Assembly: GCA_037179515.1 (NCBI GenBank)
Contig: JAXCGZ010009449.1
Span: forward strand, 65,001-129,000
DNA: 64,000 nt
DNA from: Halocaridina rubra
Taxonomy: Eukaryota > Arthropoda > Malacostraca > Decapoda > Atyidae
Reading direction: 5' to 3'
Part shown: piece by piece, positions 1-33,879 of the stretch
Layout of the letters: each line of letters begins with the position of its first letter
How positions within the stretch are numbered: the first letter of the stretch is position 1
Program-made: the position numbers and the translations under genes
The notes under the pieces: generated by a model
The model's database searches: none
What the model saw: the letters and a program-made list of their open reading frames with translations, nothing else
Told to the model about the DNA's origin: nothing

Positions 1-232
1 GGATCTCAGTAAAATTGAGAAAATTTCTTGTACCAACTGGAATATAGAGATGGACCATAACTATTGAGTCAGGTATTCACAAAAATAGTGTTGGATCTCA
101 GTAAAATTGAGAAAATTTCTTGTACCAACAAGGACTGGAATAATCATGAACCAGAGTTGGAGATGGACCATGACTACTGAGTCAGGTAATCACAAAAATG
201 GTGTTGGATCTCAGTAAAACTGAGTATGAGCC
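1..232. repeat. Degenerate tandem repeat, about 2.3 units
   Basis: The motif GGATCTCAGTAAAAYTGAG recurs at 1, 93 and 206, each time followed or preceded by 'gatggaccat', 'actgagtcagg' and 'cacaaaaat'. Spacing is 92 and 113 bases, so the units differ by an internal indel. No coding content seen. The array continues off the left edge. Confidence 0.6.
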
Positions 233-1525
233 ACTGATTGGAAAAAAAATGATCATGTGTTGTTATTGGAGTATATCATCAAAGATGTTCTGCCTGAGAG
301 TAAAGTGACCAAGAATCCAAAAGCTTTAACGATCATTATGTACGTCATGTCTGAGAAGTTGCTGGAATATGGGGAGATTTCAGGATGCTGGAAGTATATG
401 AATGTGATACGGTTTTCTAAAATGTATGGAAAAGGGCAAAGGAGTGAATAGAGATATGCTGGAATTGGCATAGGATGAGAAGAATTATAACTGCCTGTTG
501 ACATTATAATCTAGCAAGAAAGGAGTGCCTAAGTAAATGAAGAGAGGTAGAAAGGGCACATGAGAGAGTATTATGAGGAGAGATATGCAAAATCCCAAAA
601 TTTTTCCACAGTTTTAAAGAAGAAAATGAAAGGTTAAAGAACCTTAAAGTTGGAAAGAGCAGATGGAAGCATTATTGAGGAAGATGGAGAGATCTGTTAT
701 GATATGAAAAAGGAGTTTCACTCCGTGATTATAGAAAAGAATACTGCTCCCACTCACATGGCAGAGATGAGAAAACGTGCCCCAGGATTACAGACTTAAA
801 CTGTGGAGCTACGGAAAGCGTTGATGGAATTAGATGCTCATAAAGCTATAGGCCTGACAATTTATCTCCTTATGTACTTATGAAATGTCCTGCAAGAGCA
901 CAAGAAAGCCCATGTTTAAGTATTTAATAGAAGGAGAGGACCCTCCTGAATCTGTGAACGAATCAAATGTAGGGGTAAATGTATAGACAGGTTTCGTTTT
1001 CTGGATAAACATATAAATGGCATAGTAAAGACAGCATATGCTTTTTCTTAGCTAACATTAGGGTGGCATTCAGGCATATGGACAAGGGAATACTGAGAAT
1101 TATTACCGTGGCATATGAAAGGACTTAAGCGGTTGCAGCATTTGCAGCACATGAAAAAGCATATAAATAATTGGAGAAAGCTCAAAGACATCCTATAATG
1201 CTGCTGTCAGAGATACATAATTTTTGGTATGGTGAAAGGCTGGAGGATTTATACCTCACCATCAATCAAAGTTAGAAGGAAGAGGAGGGGATATGGTTAT
1301 GGTTTATAAATTCCTTTATGGATTTAATAGAGTGGATAGGACACGATATTTCATTAATGGGTGGCACTAGAGCTAGAAATCATAGTTTGAAGCCTAAAAT
1401 AGAAACTTAACTGCAGGATGAACGGAAGTACTTTCTAGTGTAAGAATAGCTGATAATTGGAATGCGCTAAGCGAAGATATAGTAATTTCTAAATGCATTC
1501 ATATTTTACGGATAAAAGCATAACA
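233..1525 (+). pseudogene. Degenerate CR1/L2-like non-LTR retrotransposon copy
   Basis: Translated pieces match the better copies at 47-62 kb: an endonuclease end (HVLLLEYIIKDVLPES at about 253-300, compare HCVLLMKYIIEDILPES), a reverse-transcriptase finger piece (GEISGCWKYMNVI near 375), the EN-RT linker (near 510-760), and the C-terminal part (HINGIVKTAYAF near 1005; HSLK-like near 1380). Many stops and frameshifts. The finger piece lies before the linker, the reverse of intact copies, so internal rearrangement has occurred. It is a dead copy. Confidence 0.75.
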
Positions 1526-1636
1526 AGTCAGAAAGTAAATAATGAAACCAGTAATGAGTCCGTGAGTTACAAGCATAATGCTCATTCACCTGAGCACAGG
1601 TAAACACAGTTAAGAAAATACACACATACACACAAA

Positions 1637-1638
<2 letters not shown>

Positions 1639-1715
<77 letters not shown>

Positions 1716-1732
1716 TTTTATATATATATATT
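1639..1732. repeat. (TA)n microsatellite
   Basis: About 75 bases of TA dinucleotides, a short T-rich break, then a further short TA run. It follows a short CACACA stretch. Confidence 0.9.
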
Positions 1733-1990
1733 TTTTTAATGAACTAATTTTCAAGTGGATTCGTCTATTCAAAGGTTGTTTTGGGTTAGACACCTCAGAG
1801 GCGAAAGTCTACAGCCTGCAAAGGGGACTTTGGACCATGCCCACCAGCAGTACCTTTTTACGTTATGATTTTTCTCACAAAAACGAGAAAGTGTACACCG
1901 ATCTCACGATATGCTATAGAATAAGGTATGTGTTGTTTCACTGATGGGCTTCCTTACCATTTAGTGCTGTATGCTAACAGTTTGGGCTTA

Positions 1991-2108
<118 letters not shown>

Positions 2109-2162
2109 TGTATATATGTAAAATGCCTTAAAAGCACGTCATACTTTTTATAATACATACGT

Positions 2163-2165
<3 letters not shown>

Positions 2166-2251
<86 letters not shown>
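2166..2251. repeat. (CT)n microsatellite
   Basis: About 43 perfect CT units. The flank to 2600 is AT-rich with short direct repeats of 'ttgtaagtatc' near 2338-2400 and no gene signal. Confidence 0.92.
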
Positions 2252-2253
<2 letters not shown>

Positions 2254-2605
2254 ATGTAATAGATTGGAGAGGTTCAACGAATACAACATCCATTTATCAT
2301 ACGCCATAAGTCACAAGGAAGCCAATTCGATTCTCTTTTGTAAGTATCTCTTTTATAAGTATCTTATTGTAAGTATCAAAGTGAATTTTTGTAAGTATCA
2401 AAATTCACTTTATAGATGTTTTTTTAAACTTTGTCAATGATATTTCACCTGTAAAATATTGCCATGACATAGGTTTTTTTTAAATTTATTAATTTATTTT
2501 TTTTTAGAAAATACACATTTTTATCTTCGATTTCTCAGAGGAACTTGTCAGCTGAATTTTATTTTTAGCACCGAGTCCAACAACCCCCATTTTTCATGTA
2601 TGTAT

Positions 2606-2752
2606 GTGTGTGGGAGGTGTAATTGCCTAAATGTGTTACCTAATTGTGCTTACGGTAAAGTGTCATATTCTTGTAACTTCCCGTCCTCTGCTCGGTTCCA
2701 TTTTTATACTCAATTATACTTACCATATTTGTCCTTAAAATTCTTAATTTTG
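2606..2752 (-). mobile_element. 3' end fragment of CR1/L2-like retrotransposon
   Basis: Contains the minus-strand copy of the family's 3' terminus (plus strand: 'cctaattgtgcttacgg', 'cttcccgtc', 'ggttcca', 'cttaccat..tgtccttaaaa'), as in the copies ending at 47346, 51581 and 53292. The part towards the element body ends directly in a (TA)n tract. Confidence 0.75.
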
Positions 2753-2753
2753 T

Positions 2754-2906
<153 letters not shown>

Positions 2907-2952
2907 TATCGGATAAGTAGTAAAGGTAACAACTCCCAAATACAGTCCTGTA

Positions 2953-3032
2953 AATTAGGTTAGGTTAGGTTAAGTTTGGTTAGTTTAAGTTAATGCCTAA
3001 TCTAACATAAAAACCTTAACTAGCCTAACATT
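2953..3032. repeat. TTAGG/CCTAA-rich foldback
   Basis: Three consecutive TTAGG units followed by 'taagtttggttagtttaag' and then the inverted form 'cctaatctaacat...accttaactagcctaaca'. TTAGG is the arthropod telomere unit, but the run is short and folds back on itself, so I read it as a dispersed foldback repeat, not a telomere. Confidence 0.6.
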
Positions 3033-3169
3033 TTACGAGGTTATTTAATGTACTAGGAGTCATTATCTTTACTTAATGAATAATTCATAAAAAAAAATGT
3101 TGCTAAACAATAACTAATTCTTTGATATTTCCAAAACAATAACTAATTCTTTGATATTTCCAAAACGAG

Positions 3170-12654
<9,485 letters not shown>

Positions 12655-12837
12655 ACATGGGGTATAATATTTTAGGTATTCGCATTCTTGTTTTTAGAAT
12701 GTTGCTGCTGAAAACGTATGCCTTATTTTAGCTCTATATTCCCTACTTATGTAATGAATAACCACACTTTATTTTTTTATTTTTTAATAATTCAAATCCT
12801 GGAAATACATACTTTGTGGAGATCTCTTGCATCAGAG

Positions 12838-12962
<125 letters not shown>

Positions 12963-12977
12963 TACTGTATCATCACA

Positions 12978-13092
12978 TCTGAAAAACCACAATATTCCCC
13001 ACATCTGTTTTTCTATTACTTTCGTGATTTCTTGGTGCCAAGGCCCGATTAGGGCAATTTTCTTTTTCCATACTGGTGTCACACATAAAAAA
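12978..13092 (+). repeat. Dispersed repeat family C (3' part)
   Basis: Shares 'gggcaattttc' and 'ctggtgtcacaca' with copies at 23.5, 24.4, 29.2, 31.4, 46.3 (reverse) and 62.8 kb. Ends in an A-rich run, as retroposons do. Confidence 0.65.
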
Positions 13093-15333
13093 AAGAAATG
13101 TCAGCAGATACTGTATATTATTTTGGTGCCTTTATAACCTGTATATTCAGGGGTAATTGTATATAAATAGTAAATACTGTGAAGAAAACTTTTTGCTTTC
13201 TTTTTATCCTGACATGTCTGTTTCTTTGCGGGCTTGCAGGAGCCTGTCCGTCACTCGAAAAGTAGCAATAAGATTGCATTAAAATAATGAAAGAGGATAT
13301 ACTCCTCACATCACACCAACCCTCCCTTTTTACAGATGATTGAGAATAATTCCTATGAGTAATATTGTTATACTTCTCAAAATTCCTCTGACGTATCTAA
13401 CTTCAGTTCATGATTTATGTGTATATTTACATCATGTTTTAGGAAAATTACAGGTCCTTTGTTCAATTTTTACCTAAACAGACTATGCTACTACTTTTAT
13501 TTTATTTTCTCTCTTTTATCATAAAACCATCTGCTCTGCGCTTGTCAGCAGCCAGGTCAAAGGTAACCTACTTTCCTGGGTCAAGACCCAAGTGCTCAAG
13601 TGACATTGTATGGGCACTATTCAAATAACAATTTCCACAAAGTGGGGCACTAAAGTTGTATCCTTCTCCCCTCCCTCTTCAGCTGCTTATGGAAAAGATT
13701 ATGAAGATCCATCTGTCAACCAAACCCCAGCTCTTCAACTAAAAAGACGACTTTGCTCTAGCAGCAGAAGGCCATGATGCCTTATGCCTGGTTAAACGGA
13801 GCCTAAACAAGATTCAGAGCCTCTGGGTGGTTAGGGCTCGATATTAAAGCCCGCAAGTGTTAGTCATTAGAAGAGTGGACAAGGGGCAATATTTTAATGT
13901 GGATGTCTCTAGAACTTTGATTTCTTTTCCTTGCTGAGATTACTTCTTTACACGAGATTACATTAGACTCCACTACCTATGGAGAAGTCACTTGTCTTGG
14001 CTAAATCAGTGCCTTTGACAAGGAGCTGATCTTATCTTTTCATTTATCAGCTATAAAATATTTGTTTAAAATATCATACAATTTCCATATCGTAACAATC
14101 ATACAGCCATTATAATTAGATTTTTTCTCATTTAATTTCATATGCAATATATATTTTAGCTATACTCATTTAAGGTCATCTGATGTCTATTTTCTCACTG
14201 TTTTGGCACTCCTATTCACATAATCTCAATTTCCTCAACGAGCTAAATATAACATTTCAGAGAGGTAGAGTTATTTCATACTCAGGCACTTGAGTACTTT
14301 CAACTTTTTATTATCTTAAAAAAAAAAAAAAAAACTCTTACTGCAATATTTTCTGATTCCTCATTATGTTATTCCCACAGAACACTGTTTATCGTTTTGT
14401 ATTTATTTTTCACTACTTCACCGAAGCCATTTTTGATAATTCTTGTCTTTGAGTTGTGCTAACAAAGATTTGATACTGGCATACTCAACATCAAGTTCTT
14501 TCCTATTGCGGGTGTTGATGGATATGCTCTGCTCTCTCATATTTTCAGCATTCTAATTTGACCCCATACCGTGCTTCACCTGCTTAAAAGTCAGTTTCTT
14601 CGGGGTACAAAGATGTCTATGAATTCTAGTGCTACTTAATTAGCTGTGCATTGCTAAGACTCTTCCACTTCTCAACATTCTTCCATTACATTTTCCGTCT
14701 AATAATATAATAATCTGTATTTTATCTTTGGAACTGAGTAGGATCTCTAACGAAATCTAGTCACCTTTTATTTGATGACAGTACACTGCTACCCACTGTC
14801 CCTTAGAGTAGTATCAGAGATTCATGATCCTACTTTATTTTATATCCAGCCATTAACATACAGTATTATTTTGGATTTTACATAACGTATCATCTTTCCT
14901 GGCAACCTCATTCACTTTTTCACTTCTACAAAATAGCAAATTCTGCTCTTAAGAAAAAAAAAAAATCAAGGGTGCAGGTGTCCTGGTATGGGTATTTTAT
15001 TTACAATTTAGCAGCTCCTTTTCAAGTTACGTGTTTATAAGGTATATTATAGAATAATATTTATAATCATCAGTATTGTTTTAACCTCTCCTCTGTTTCT
15101 CTGTATTGTAGTGTTCTTCACATCCATGATATACTGTACTTCTGTTATTTCGGATAATTGTCCAGTCTTTATTAATTGAGACAAATTGTATCTCAGTTTC
15201 TTTGTCTTAATTAAAACACCCCACATGCAGTACTATCATATCCTTTCTATTGAAATAAACGTCTGTTTACTTTTACTGTTAGACTTTTCTAGCTCACTTC
15301 TGTCACATAGCTATCCTTTTGCTTATAATCTTT
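13093..15333. other. Intergenic, no gene recognised
   Basis: Between the receptor stop and the next gene. 13540-13870 is less AT-rich than its surroundings but has no convincing frame or RNA fold that I can see. Short poly(A) runs near 14318 and 14953. No tRNA or coding signal. Confidence 0.5.
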
Positions 15334-15509
15334 GGAAATCCTGAAGAATTGGGACCTGCCTTTTATTAACAGCGAAGAATGGTTAGGCCAGGTTTAGTTA
15401 GGTTAAAAGTTGAGCTTGGCCTTAAATCTCAAAATCTAACTTAACCTAACATAACCTAATCTTTCTCTAGTGTTGATAAAAGGCAGGTCCCATTTGTTTA
15501 TGAGCTCCT
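15334..15509. mobile_element. TTAGG-bearing foldback element, copy 1
   Basis: Left end 'tcctgaagaattgggacctg' + 'ccttttatta'; right end 'aaaaggcaggtccca' ... 'gagctcc'. Interior has 'ggtttagttaggtt' and its inverse 'aacctaacataacctaa', plus 'ttgagcttggcctt', which recur in copies at 15808, 43639 and 45655. Confidence 0.75.
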
Positions 15510-15593
15510 AATCTTTTTCGTTTTTCAGACTGCTTTTCCATTATCTTTTCTCACTTTAACTCATTCCAATATTTTCTTTAGGTTTTACAAGTT

Positions 15594-15793
15594 GCATTAC
15601 AATGGCTGGCTTAATAAGATCATTGTATATAGAAATCACTTTCAATATGACACTAAAATCAGAAAGTATAATCTTGAACAGATTATCTAAAGTAGCATTA
15701 CAATGGGTGGCTTAATAAGATCATTGTATATAGAAATCACTTTCAGTATAACACTAAAATCAGAAAGTATAATCTTGAACAGATTATCTAAAG
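15594..15793. repeat. 101-base tandem duplication
   Basis: 'gcattacaatggctggctta ...' begins at 15594 and again at 15695, both continuing to 'gaacagattatctaaag'. The copies differ at very few positions, so the duplication is recent. Confidence 0.9.
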
Positions 15794-15807
15794 AGAGAAA
15801 ATTGGTT

Positions 15808-15971
15808 TGGACCTCATGAAGAATTGGGACCAGACTTTTATCAGCTGTTAGGTTAGAATTTGAGCTTGGCCTTTATATACAGTGACTAACTGAAGATTAC
15901 GGACGTTAACTTTACCCCAACTGAAGAATTAGGAACTAAAAATATCAGGAACCAATTCCTTCATGAGCTCC
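15808..15971. mobile_element. TTAGG-bearing foldback element, copy 2
   Basis: Begins 'ggacctcatgaagaattggg', contains 'gttaggttagaatttgag' and 'cttggcctttat', ends 'aattccttcatgagctcc'. The ends are inverted repeats. Lies immediately downstream of the phosphatase gene's stop side. Confidence 0.75.
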
Positions 15972-16285
15972 ATTGGTTTTTATTACACACTGATAAATGT
16001 ACACATGAGAGCCAAGCCTTGTAGTAATATTTAGTACCATAAACCTCATCAGTTTCGAGAGAAACCGTCTAAGTGCAACGAGAAGAAAATATAACTTTTA
16101 ACTTAATACTACAACAATATTCCTTATCAGTACGACAACAATATTCCTTATCTGTAAATATTATAACAACGTGAAAGTCTAAGTGAGACCACAACACAGC
16201 ACATTTCAAAGCATATTATACAGAAAAGAACAGAAAAAGAATCAACAATAAAGACTGGTAAAATAAAAGTCTTAAATGCATGTTT

Positions 16286-26567
<10,282 letters not shown>

Positions 26568-26911
26568 CTGCAAATAGTTATTATTTCCAAGTGCTTGTAA
26601 TGTTCCTATGACAGTAATCAATGACGTGAGATAATCACTTGCGAGGAAATATGTTTGGTGTGTAAATAGAGAATTATTATTAGATAATATGAGTCCAAAT
26701 GAGAAAGTTGATGAAAATTGTATTTGAATAGTGAAATAAAACCTATAATGTTCACCTGTTGAGTATAGTATATCTGTGAAACTAGTGTATTTAAGACTAT
26801 TCCTGATGCATTATAAATAATATGCTACAATCAAGGCTTATAAGTAATATAATGTAAGAGAATATTGATAAAGATATGAACGTATCAAGAAGTCTGTGAA
26901 TGAGAGCAGTG

Positions 26912-27057
26912 TTAGTAATAATAACAAGCGGATTTGAGGTCAATCATTGGTCGCTGGCTGTTCTGAGCATTACGAAGCATGATGTCGAAGGCACCTTTAG
27001 GGAAGCAGGGAGTACATCCCAGTACCCTCATGTACACATCAAGGTAGGCAGCCGTGA
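26912..27057 (-). CDS. Unrecognised terminal exon
   Basis: After a strong acceptor (TTTTATTTCCAG) a frame of 47 codons runs to TAA at 26914-26912, containing AAYLDVYMRVLGCTPCFPKG and AFDIMLRNAQNSQRPMIDLK. Composition looks protein-like and well above chance in this AT-rich DNA. It cannot join phosphatase A downstream (stop codon, no donor). A possible upstream exon 27444-27402 (INLDVLDNLTL, strong GTAAGT donor) has the wrong phase by one base. Family unknown; perhaps the end of another minus-strand gene. Confidence 0.4.
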
Positions 27058-27444
27058 CTGGAAATAAAATATGAGAAGTTAACAGTATGTACTTCGTTTC
27101 TGGAATATGTAAAACATTTCGTTATTTTATTATTCATTGATAAAGACTACGTTTCCAGCATATATACAGTTAAAATTTTAAATTTTACTGTTTCAGTGAT
27201 CATAAGTGACTACAATAGCAAGAGTATTTATCAGTGATGAAAGATGGTACAGCACAAGAATTTTACATGAAAAAAGTGCAAGCTACTTAATAATTTATAG
27301 CTAGTCTCTATATATGTGCTTAATATTTCATATTATAATATCTTAAAAAACTTGCATTCTAAATTCTCCAGTTCCTATGAGATGAAGTAAAAATTACTTA
27401 CCTTTCTGTTAACGTGAGGTTATCAAGCACATCAAGATTTATTT

Positions 27445-28310
27445 CTTTAAAGGAAAGGGTTAAACAGATTTGTCAGCAAAGATTAGTTCACTATTATCTT
27501 AACAAAGTGGTAAAATGCAGGACAGTATATTGTGTATGGAGGTTTTTCATATTTTTTTACCATTGATATCTGTGTCCTTCTTTACATATGGAAACCCAGC
27601 CACAACTTAGGTAGAGGCACAGAAACGATCTATAAAGTACTTTCCTCTACCAATAAATATACAGTATTTGATATCCACTGCATAGGTATACATGTAAGTA
27701 CTTAAAAGGGGAGTTTGTGAACTGTAAACTATGTATATAAATTAATCATTAAAATTCTCACCTTAAATTATGAATTTCTCACACAGAATCATAATTTTCC
27801 AACATATATTCTGCCCACAAGTGTTTCACTTGATGAGCTTATCAATACTTAATAATCCTGTTGGTCGGATATCGGTAATAAGGTAACCATCTACATGGGA
27901 TTTGTTATTAAACATGAGTGTCCAACTATATATTTAAAGGACAACTGACTTACTTATAAGGCTTGTACGTGGAGTATCTTCACAAATTGTATTGTTCACA
28001 TATTTTAAAATTTTTACTCTACAATGTCATAATGACACTAAATATTTTATTTCTTTTTGACACGTATAACAACCACCTGTAAAGACTGCAGCTGCAACAA
28101 CTTCTGTGAGTTTATACAAACTAATTAATAGCATTATCATAAAAGCAACCAAAGGTTTATCACCTAAACTTAGCAAAGCAGATTTCACTCTCGGGCTTCT
28201 ACTGTTAGTCTAAAGCAAACTATACATACAGTATACACTATGCATAGGAATATTTATGTATACTTTTATGCATACTTAACATAAATGATTAGGTATAAAT
28301 ATCGTGTGTA
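27445..28310. other. No gene recognised
   Basis: AT-rich, no long frame, no repeat that I could match elsewhere in the window. Confidence 0.5.
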
Positions 28311-28646
28311 TATACAGGGGGTCCCCATTTTAAGTTGTTCCGCCATTACATCAGAGATCAATAAATAATTCATAAATTATTAATAAATCAATTTTTCGAC
28401 ATACCAGTCATCCAGATGCAAACCAACCACAGTAGTAAAGGTAAGCAATACTGTATATTGTACTTTAACTATTTTTATGTATTAGATTAAGAACTTAGAT
28501 TATTTTTCAATGTTTTAGAGTATTTATTTTTAGCATTGGTGGGGGACCTAGGTTTGAATTTAGGTGTTTTCCGACTTACATCGAGATCCAGTTTAAGTCA
28601 GCTGTCAGGAATGGAACCCTGGCATAAAACGGGGACCCCCTGCATA
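28311..28646. mobile_element. MITE-like element with CAGGGGGTCCCC termini
   Basis: Left end 'tatacagggggtccccattt' and right end 'aaaacggggaccccctgcat' form terminal inverted repeats beside TA; subterminal 'gttccgcc'/'ggaatggaacc' pair too. No coding frame inside. Fits a TA-targeting non-autonomous DNA transposon. Confidence 0.8.
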
Positions 28647-29046
28647 CAGATGTATATATAAACTATTGTCAAGAAATAAACTGTCTTGCAAATAAACACT
28701 TATCTATGTGTATAGGAGTAGACCATCTTGAAATATATTAAAGACAACTTGACGTCCAAGTTTTTCATATTTTGAAGATTCCTCCAGCTGACTCTAGATT
28801 GATTATCCAGTACTTATTTTTTGCTTCTAGTGGGACAAGTTTTTTCCGTAATTTTTGTCAAGATTTTACCCTTTGCTAACACTTCAACTGATCTCAAGAC
28901 GCCATTACTATCAGGGATATATTCAGTAATTCTGCTCTATGGCAAATAATCTGAGAGCATCAGATTCTACTAGAGCAGTAGTAAGTTGCCCATGGATCAG
29001 CCGCCCATTGCGATACTACAACTGAAGGTTTTTAGACTTGAATAGG

Positions 29047-29275
29047 TTTGTCCTGGACAGCTCGATATCAAGTCTTCCATCAGTTACAGATCCTTGTTTA
29101 TGACTCCATCTACACAGATATTCTTGAATATTCGTTAGACATCTCATATTATCCCTTCACATATGACAAGTCACAACACTCTCCATCTCTGTTTCTCTTT
29201 GCTTTGAGTTGCTTTGTGCCCAGGCCTGATGATGGCAATTTTCTTCACCCATCCAGGTATCACATAAGAAAAAAT
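29047..29275 (+). repeat. Family C repeat
   Basis: 'tcctggacagctcgatatca' through 'tgatgatggcaattttcttc' to 'ccaggtatcacataagaaaa'. Nearly full length relative to 23490. Confidence 0.72.
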
Positions 29276-29394
29276 TACTTTGAATATTTTCAGGGTCTTT
29301 CTTACCACAGTGTTTCTCCCAAAGAGCAAGAAGATACTCAGATGTAAACCTGTTCTTAAACTTGTTTAATATCTGGTTAAGTTCACCTTAATTA

Positions 29395-30180
29395 TCACAT
29401 GAAGTTTCTGCATCCAGTTAAGTTATATCCAGTAGATCTGCATCTGTAATATGTCTTCCTTGAACAAGCAATGACCTTAAGTATGTCAAGAGGACAGTTA
29501 TTCACTACTTCCTCTATTTCACTTAGTACCTTATCAAGCTGCTCTGCCGCAAATCTACTCTTGAACAATACCTTGTGCAATACACTCTTCATGATTCCAA
29601 TTTTGCCTTTCCGAGAAAGCTCCTTGCCGGGGTGCTTTAGAAGCGATGAATTTCCAATCAATTCTGAGACGTTGCATAAACTTTTGAATAGATAGCTCAT
29701 TTACCAAACCTTTCAAAAACTTGGAGGTTGTAGTGAGGTTAGTCGCATAGTCTGATATAATCGGTTTTTGAAGAGAACACCTCGTTATAAACTTCCTAAA
29801 TAATAACAGAAAAACTTCAACACTTAAATCCTTAGGTAATTCAAGGCGAATAGCTCTTGGGGTGGAAAATATAAACAGACTTATTTGTTGAGGATTTTCT
29901 TTCCTTTGTTCATTTGCACTGTTCTACTGTAATCAGTACTAACAGTTTAAAGGGGTTCATTCATGATTACACTTTCTTTAGGAAGAGGAGGAGGAGGATC
30001 TGAATAGGAGTATAATTTGCCACTGATTTTCTTGCAATGCACACATCCTTTCAAGATGGGTTTCACATACTGCCTTCCTTTAGGAATCCAAAACTCTTGT
30101 CTGATTTCATTGAGGATCTCATTAATTCCACCATGAGCACAGTTCTCATGCTACTTAAGTACAATTACCTTGGTGAAATG
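29395..30180 (-). pseudogene. BEL/Pao-type LTR retrotransposon integrase remnant
   Basis: Minus strand in order: INEILNEIRQEFWIPKGRQY with CVHCKK (H2C2 zinc-binding end of integrase), PPPPLPKESV, AIRLELPKDLSVEVFLLLFR, RCSLQKPIISDYATNL (IISD of the DDE core; N follows), WKFI-SKAP, then IGIMKSVLHKVLFKSRFAAE and VLSEIEEVVNNCPL (C-terminal Glu block). Frameshifts and stops throughout; no LTRs found. Confidence 0.75.
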
Positions 30181-30739
30181 TTTCTCTGGTGAAAACAACA
30201 CTGGATGAGAGGCAGAGTTTGTTAACTCGGAATTACCCAGGCAGCCTCGACGGCGGAGCAGACCTCAGTGTCAAAGTCCAATCAGAGTTGATCAATCTCG
30301 TACTTAAGAGTAGTTTGAGCTTATTATATGGCCTTGAATTAGGAGCAAGTTTATTGTGCCATAATGTCGAGACTGTACTTAATTTATCCAATGCAAAATG
30401 GACTCTCTTTGTACTTTGGTATGGTCTCAAATTCCTTAAGAAATTAAAAATGTGTTAATATTTATTAATTGAATATTGTGAAGCTGCCAACTCGTTACTT
30501 TTTGGCACAGAATAGAGCAACATTTGAAAATATGCTCAGCTGCAACAAATTTGCAACTCTCAATCACTGTCAGGACCATCTTTACTATTACAGTAAAGTA
30601 TAAAACTTTGTTAAGATTTACCGAAAGCCATACTCTTGAGATTATAATGTTAACAAAGTAGAGTTATTATGGGAATGCTTTGCAGCCTCTGTGTCGGACA
30701 ATGCCTCTTCGCAATTGATCTTCAAATTTTACAGGTTAT

Positions 30740-31020
30740 GGCACTTTATGAAAGTATGAAATCATCCTTTGCTAACTCTAAACTCCCTCCTTTTCGATGT
30801 ACTAGCATCATCAGTGAAATTTTCATAAAGCTGATGCACTTTCTCAGGCAAGATATATCCATCAATAGGGACATGCTCTTGCACCATATTTTCCAACCAC
30901 AAATTTAATGCTTTCTCGGTTTTAACAAGTACAGTATCACTAATTTGAGGAACCACTTTTGAAAATGCAGGTGAAACGATATTGCTTTGAATTTCTCTCT
31001 CCCTTTGTTTTACTGAACAA
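30740..31020 (-). pseudogene. Tigger/pogo-like transposase fragment
   Basis: Minus-strand frame QISDTVLVKTEKALNLWLEN then MVQEHVPIDGYILPEKVHQL and YENF matches the second helix-turn-helix (CENP-B/Tc5 type) DNA-binding domain of Tigger-class transposases. The catalytic DDE part is not present. 30181-30739 between this and the BEL/Pao remnant holds short frames I could not assign. Confidence 0.72.
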
Positions 31021-31439
31021 ATAATAGCCTCATTCCCCCCCCCCCAATTTGTGCCACTTGGGATGTTGACATCTTTTTCATCTACTCTAAAATATTAATT
31101 ATTGCTATAAACTTAATACACCTCTAGCCTTTTTGGGCTTTTCAAGGCTGCCCGTAGCACATAATTTTAGGCGACACTGCACACAGAGGTCACAACAAGT
31201 CACAATTAAATGCGAAGTAGGCAACAGGCGTGGTGTTCTCACTCACTTTAGTTTTAAAGATTTGAAGATTAGTTTTTTTTTCTAAATTTGCGTATAGTTG
31301 AAATCATATATGCTCTTTTCACACAAGTCCCAGGACGACTGTACATTGCTTTAAGTTTGTACTCTAATGAAATTGAGAGCATAATAGTTTCACTAATTTT
31401 TCAAATTAGCTCTAGTATTTACTTGTAACAGACATGAAT

Positions 31440-31505
31440 CAGTTCTCTCGGTGCCTGGGCCTGATGAGGGCAATTTTCTTGCCTGTCTTGGTGTCTCACT
31501 AAACA
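31440..31505 (+). repeat. Family C repeat, 3' scrap
   Basis: 'ggcctgatgagggcaatttt' then 'cttgcctgtcttggtgtctcac'. Only the last ~65 bases of the family. Confidence 0.6.
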
Positions 31506-33606
<2,101 letters not shown>

Positions 33607-33730
33607 ATAGTGGACCCTCGCCCCATGAATTTAATCCGTTCCTAAACCCTGTTCGTATGGTGAGACAATTTTCCCATTGAAATGCATGTAATTTCAATTA
33701 ATTCGTTCCTCATCACCATAAATATACATT
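33607..33730. mobile_element. Possible DNA-transposon end
   Basis: 'gtggaccctcgccccatgaa' + 'tttaatccgttcc' with 'ttcgtatggtgaga' and 'aattcgttcctcatcacca' resembles a terminal region of pogo/Tigger-like elements and lies about 150 bases from the Tigger remnant's 3' side. The opposite terminus was not found. Confidence 0.35.
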
Positions 33731-33879
33731 TAAATTTTTTTTTTAATGCATATAAAAATGAAAAACACCTTGAATTACACCTGTAAAAGGAAAATTACAT
33801 TAATAGAAAGGAATTCTACTCTACTAAAATAAAACATGTACAATATTGTATTTACCTTTGTGGTTGATTGCTACTGGTA

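Noticed and set aside
2953..2980. Telomere
   Set aside because: Only three TTAGG units, then the inverted sequence; typical of the dispersed foldbacks here.
29471..29695. Plus-strand 74-codon frame
   Set aside because: Antisense of the BEL/Pao integrase remnant.
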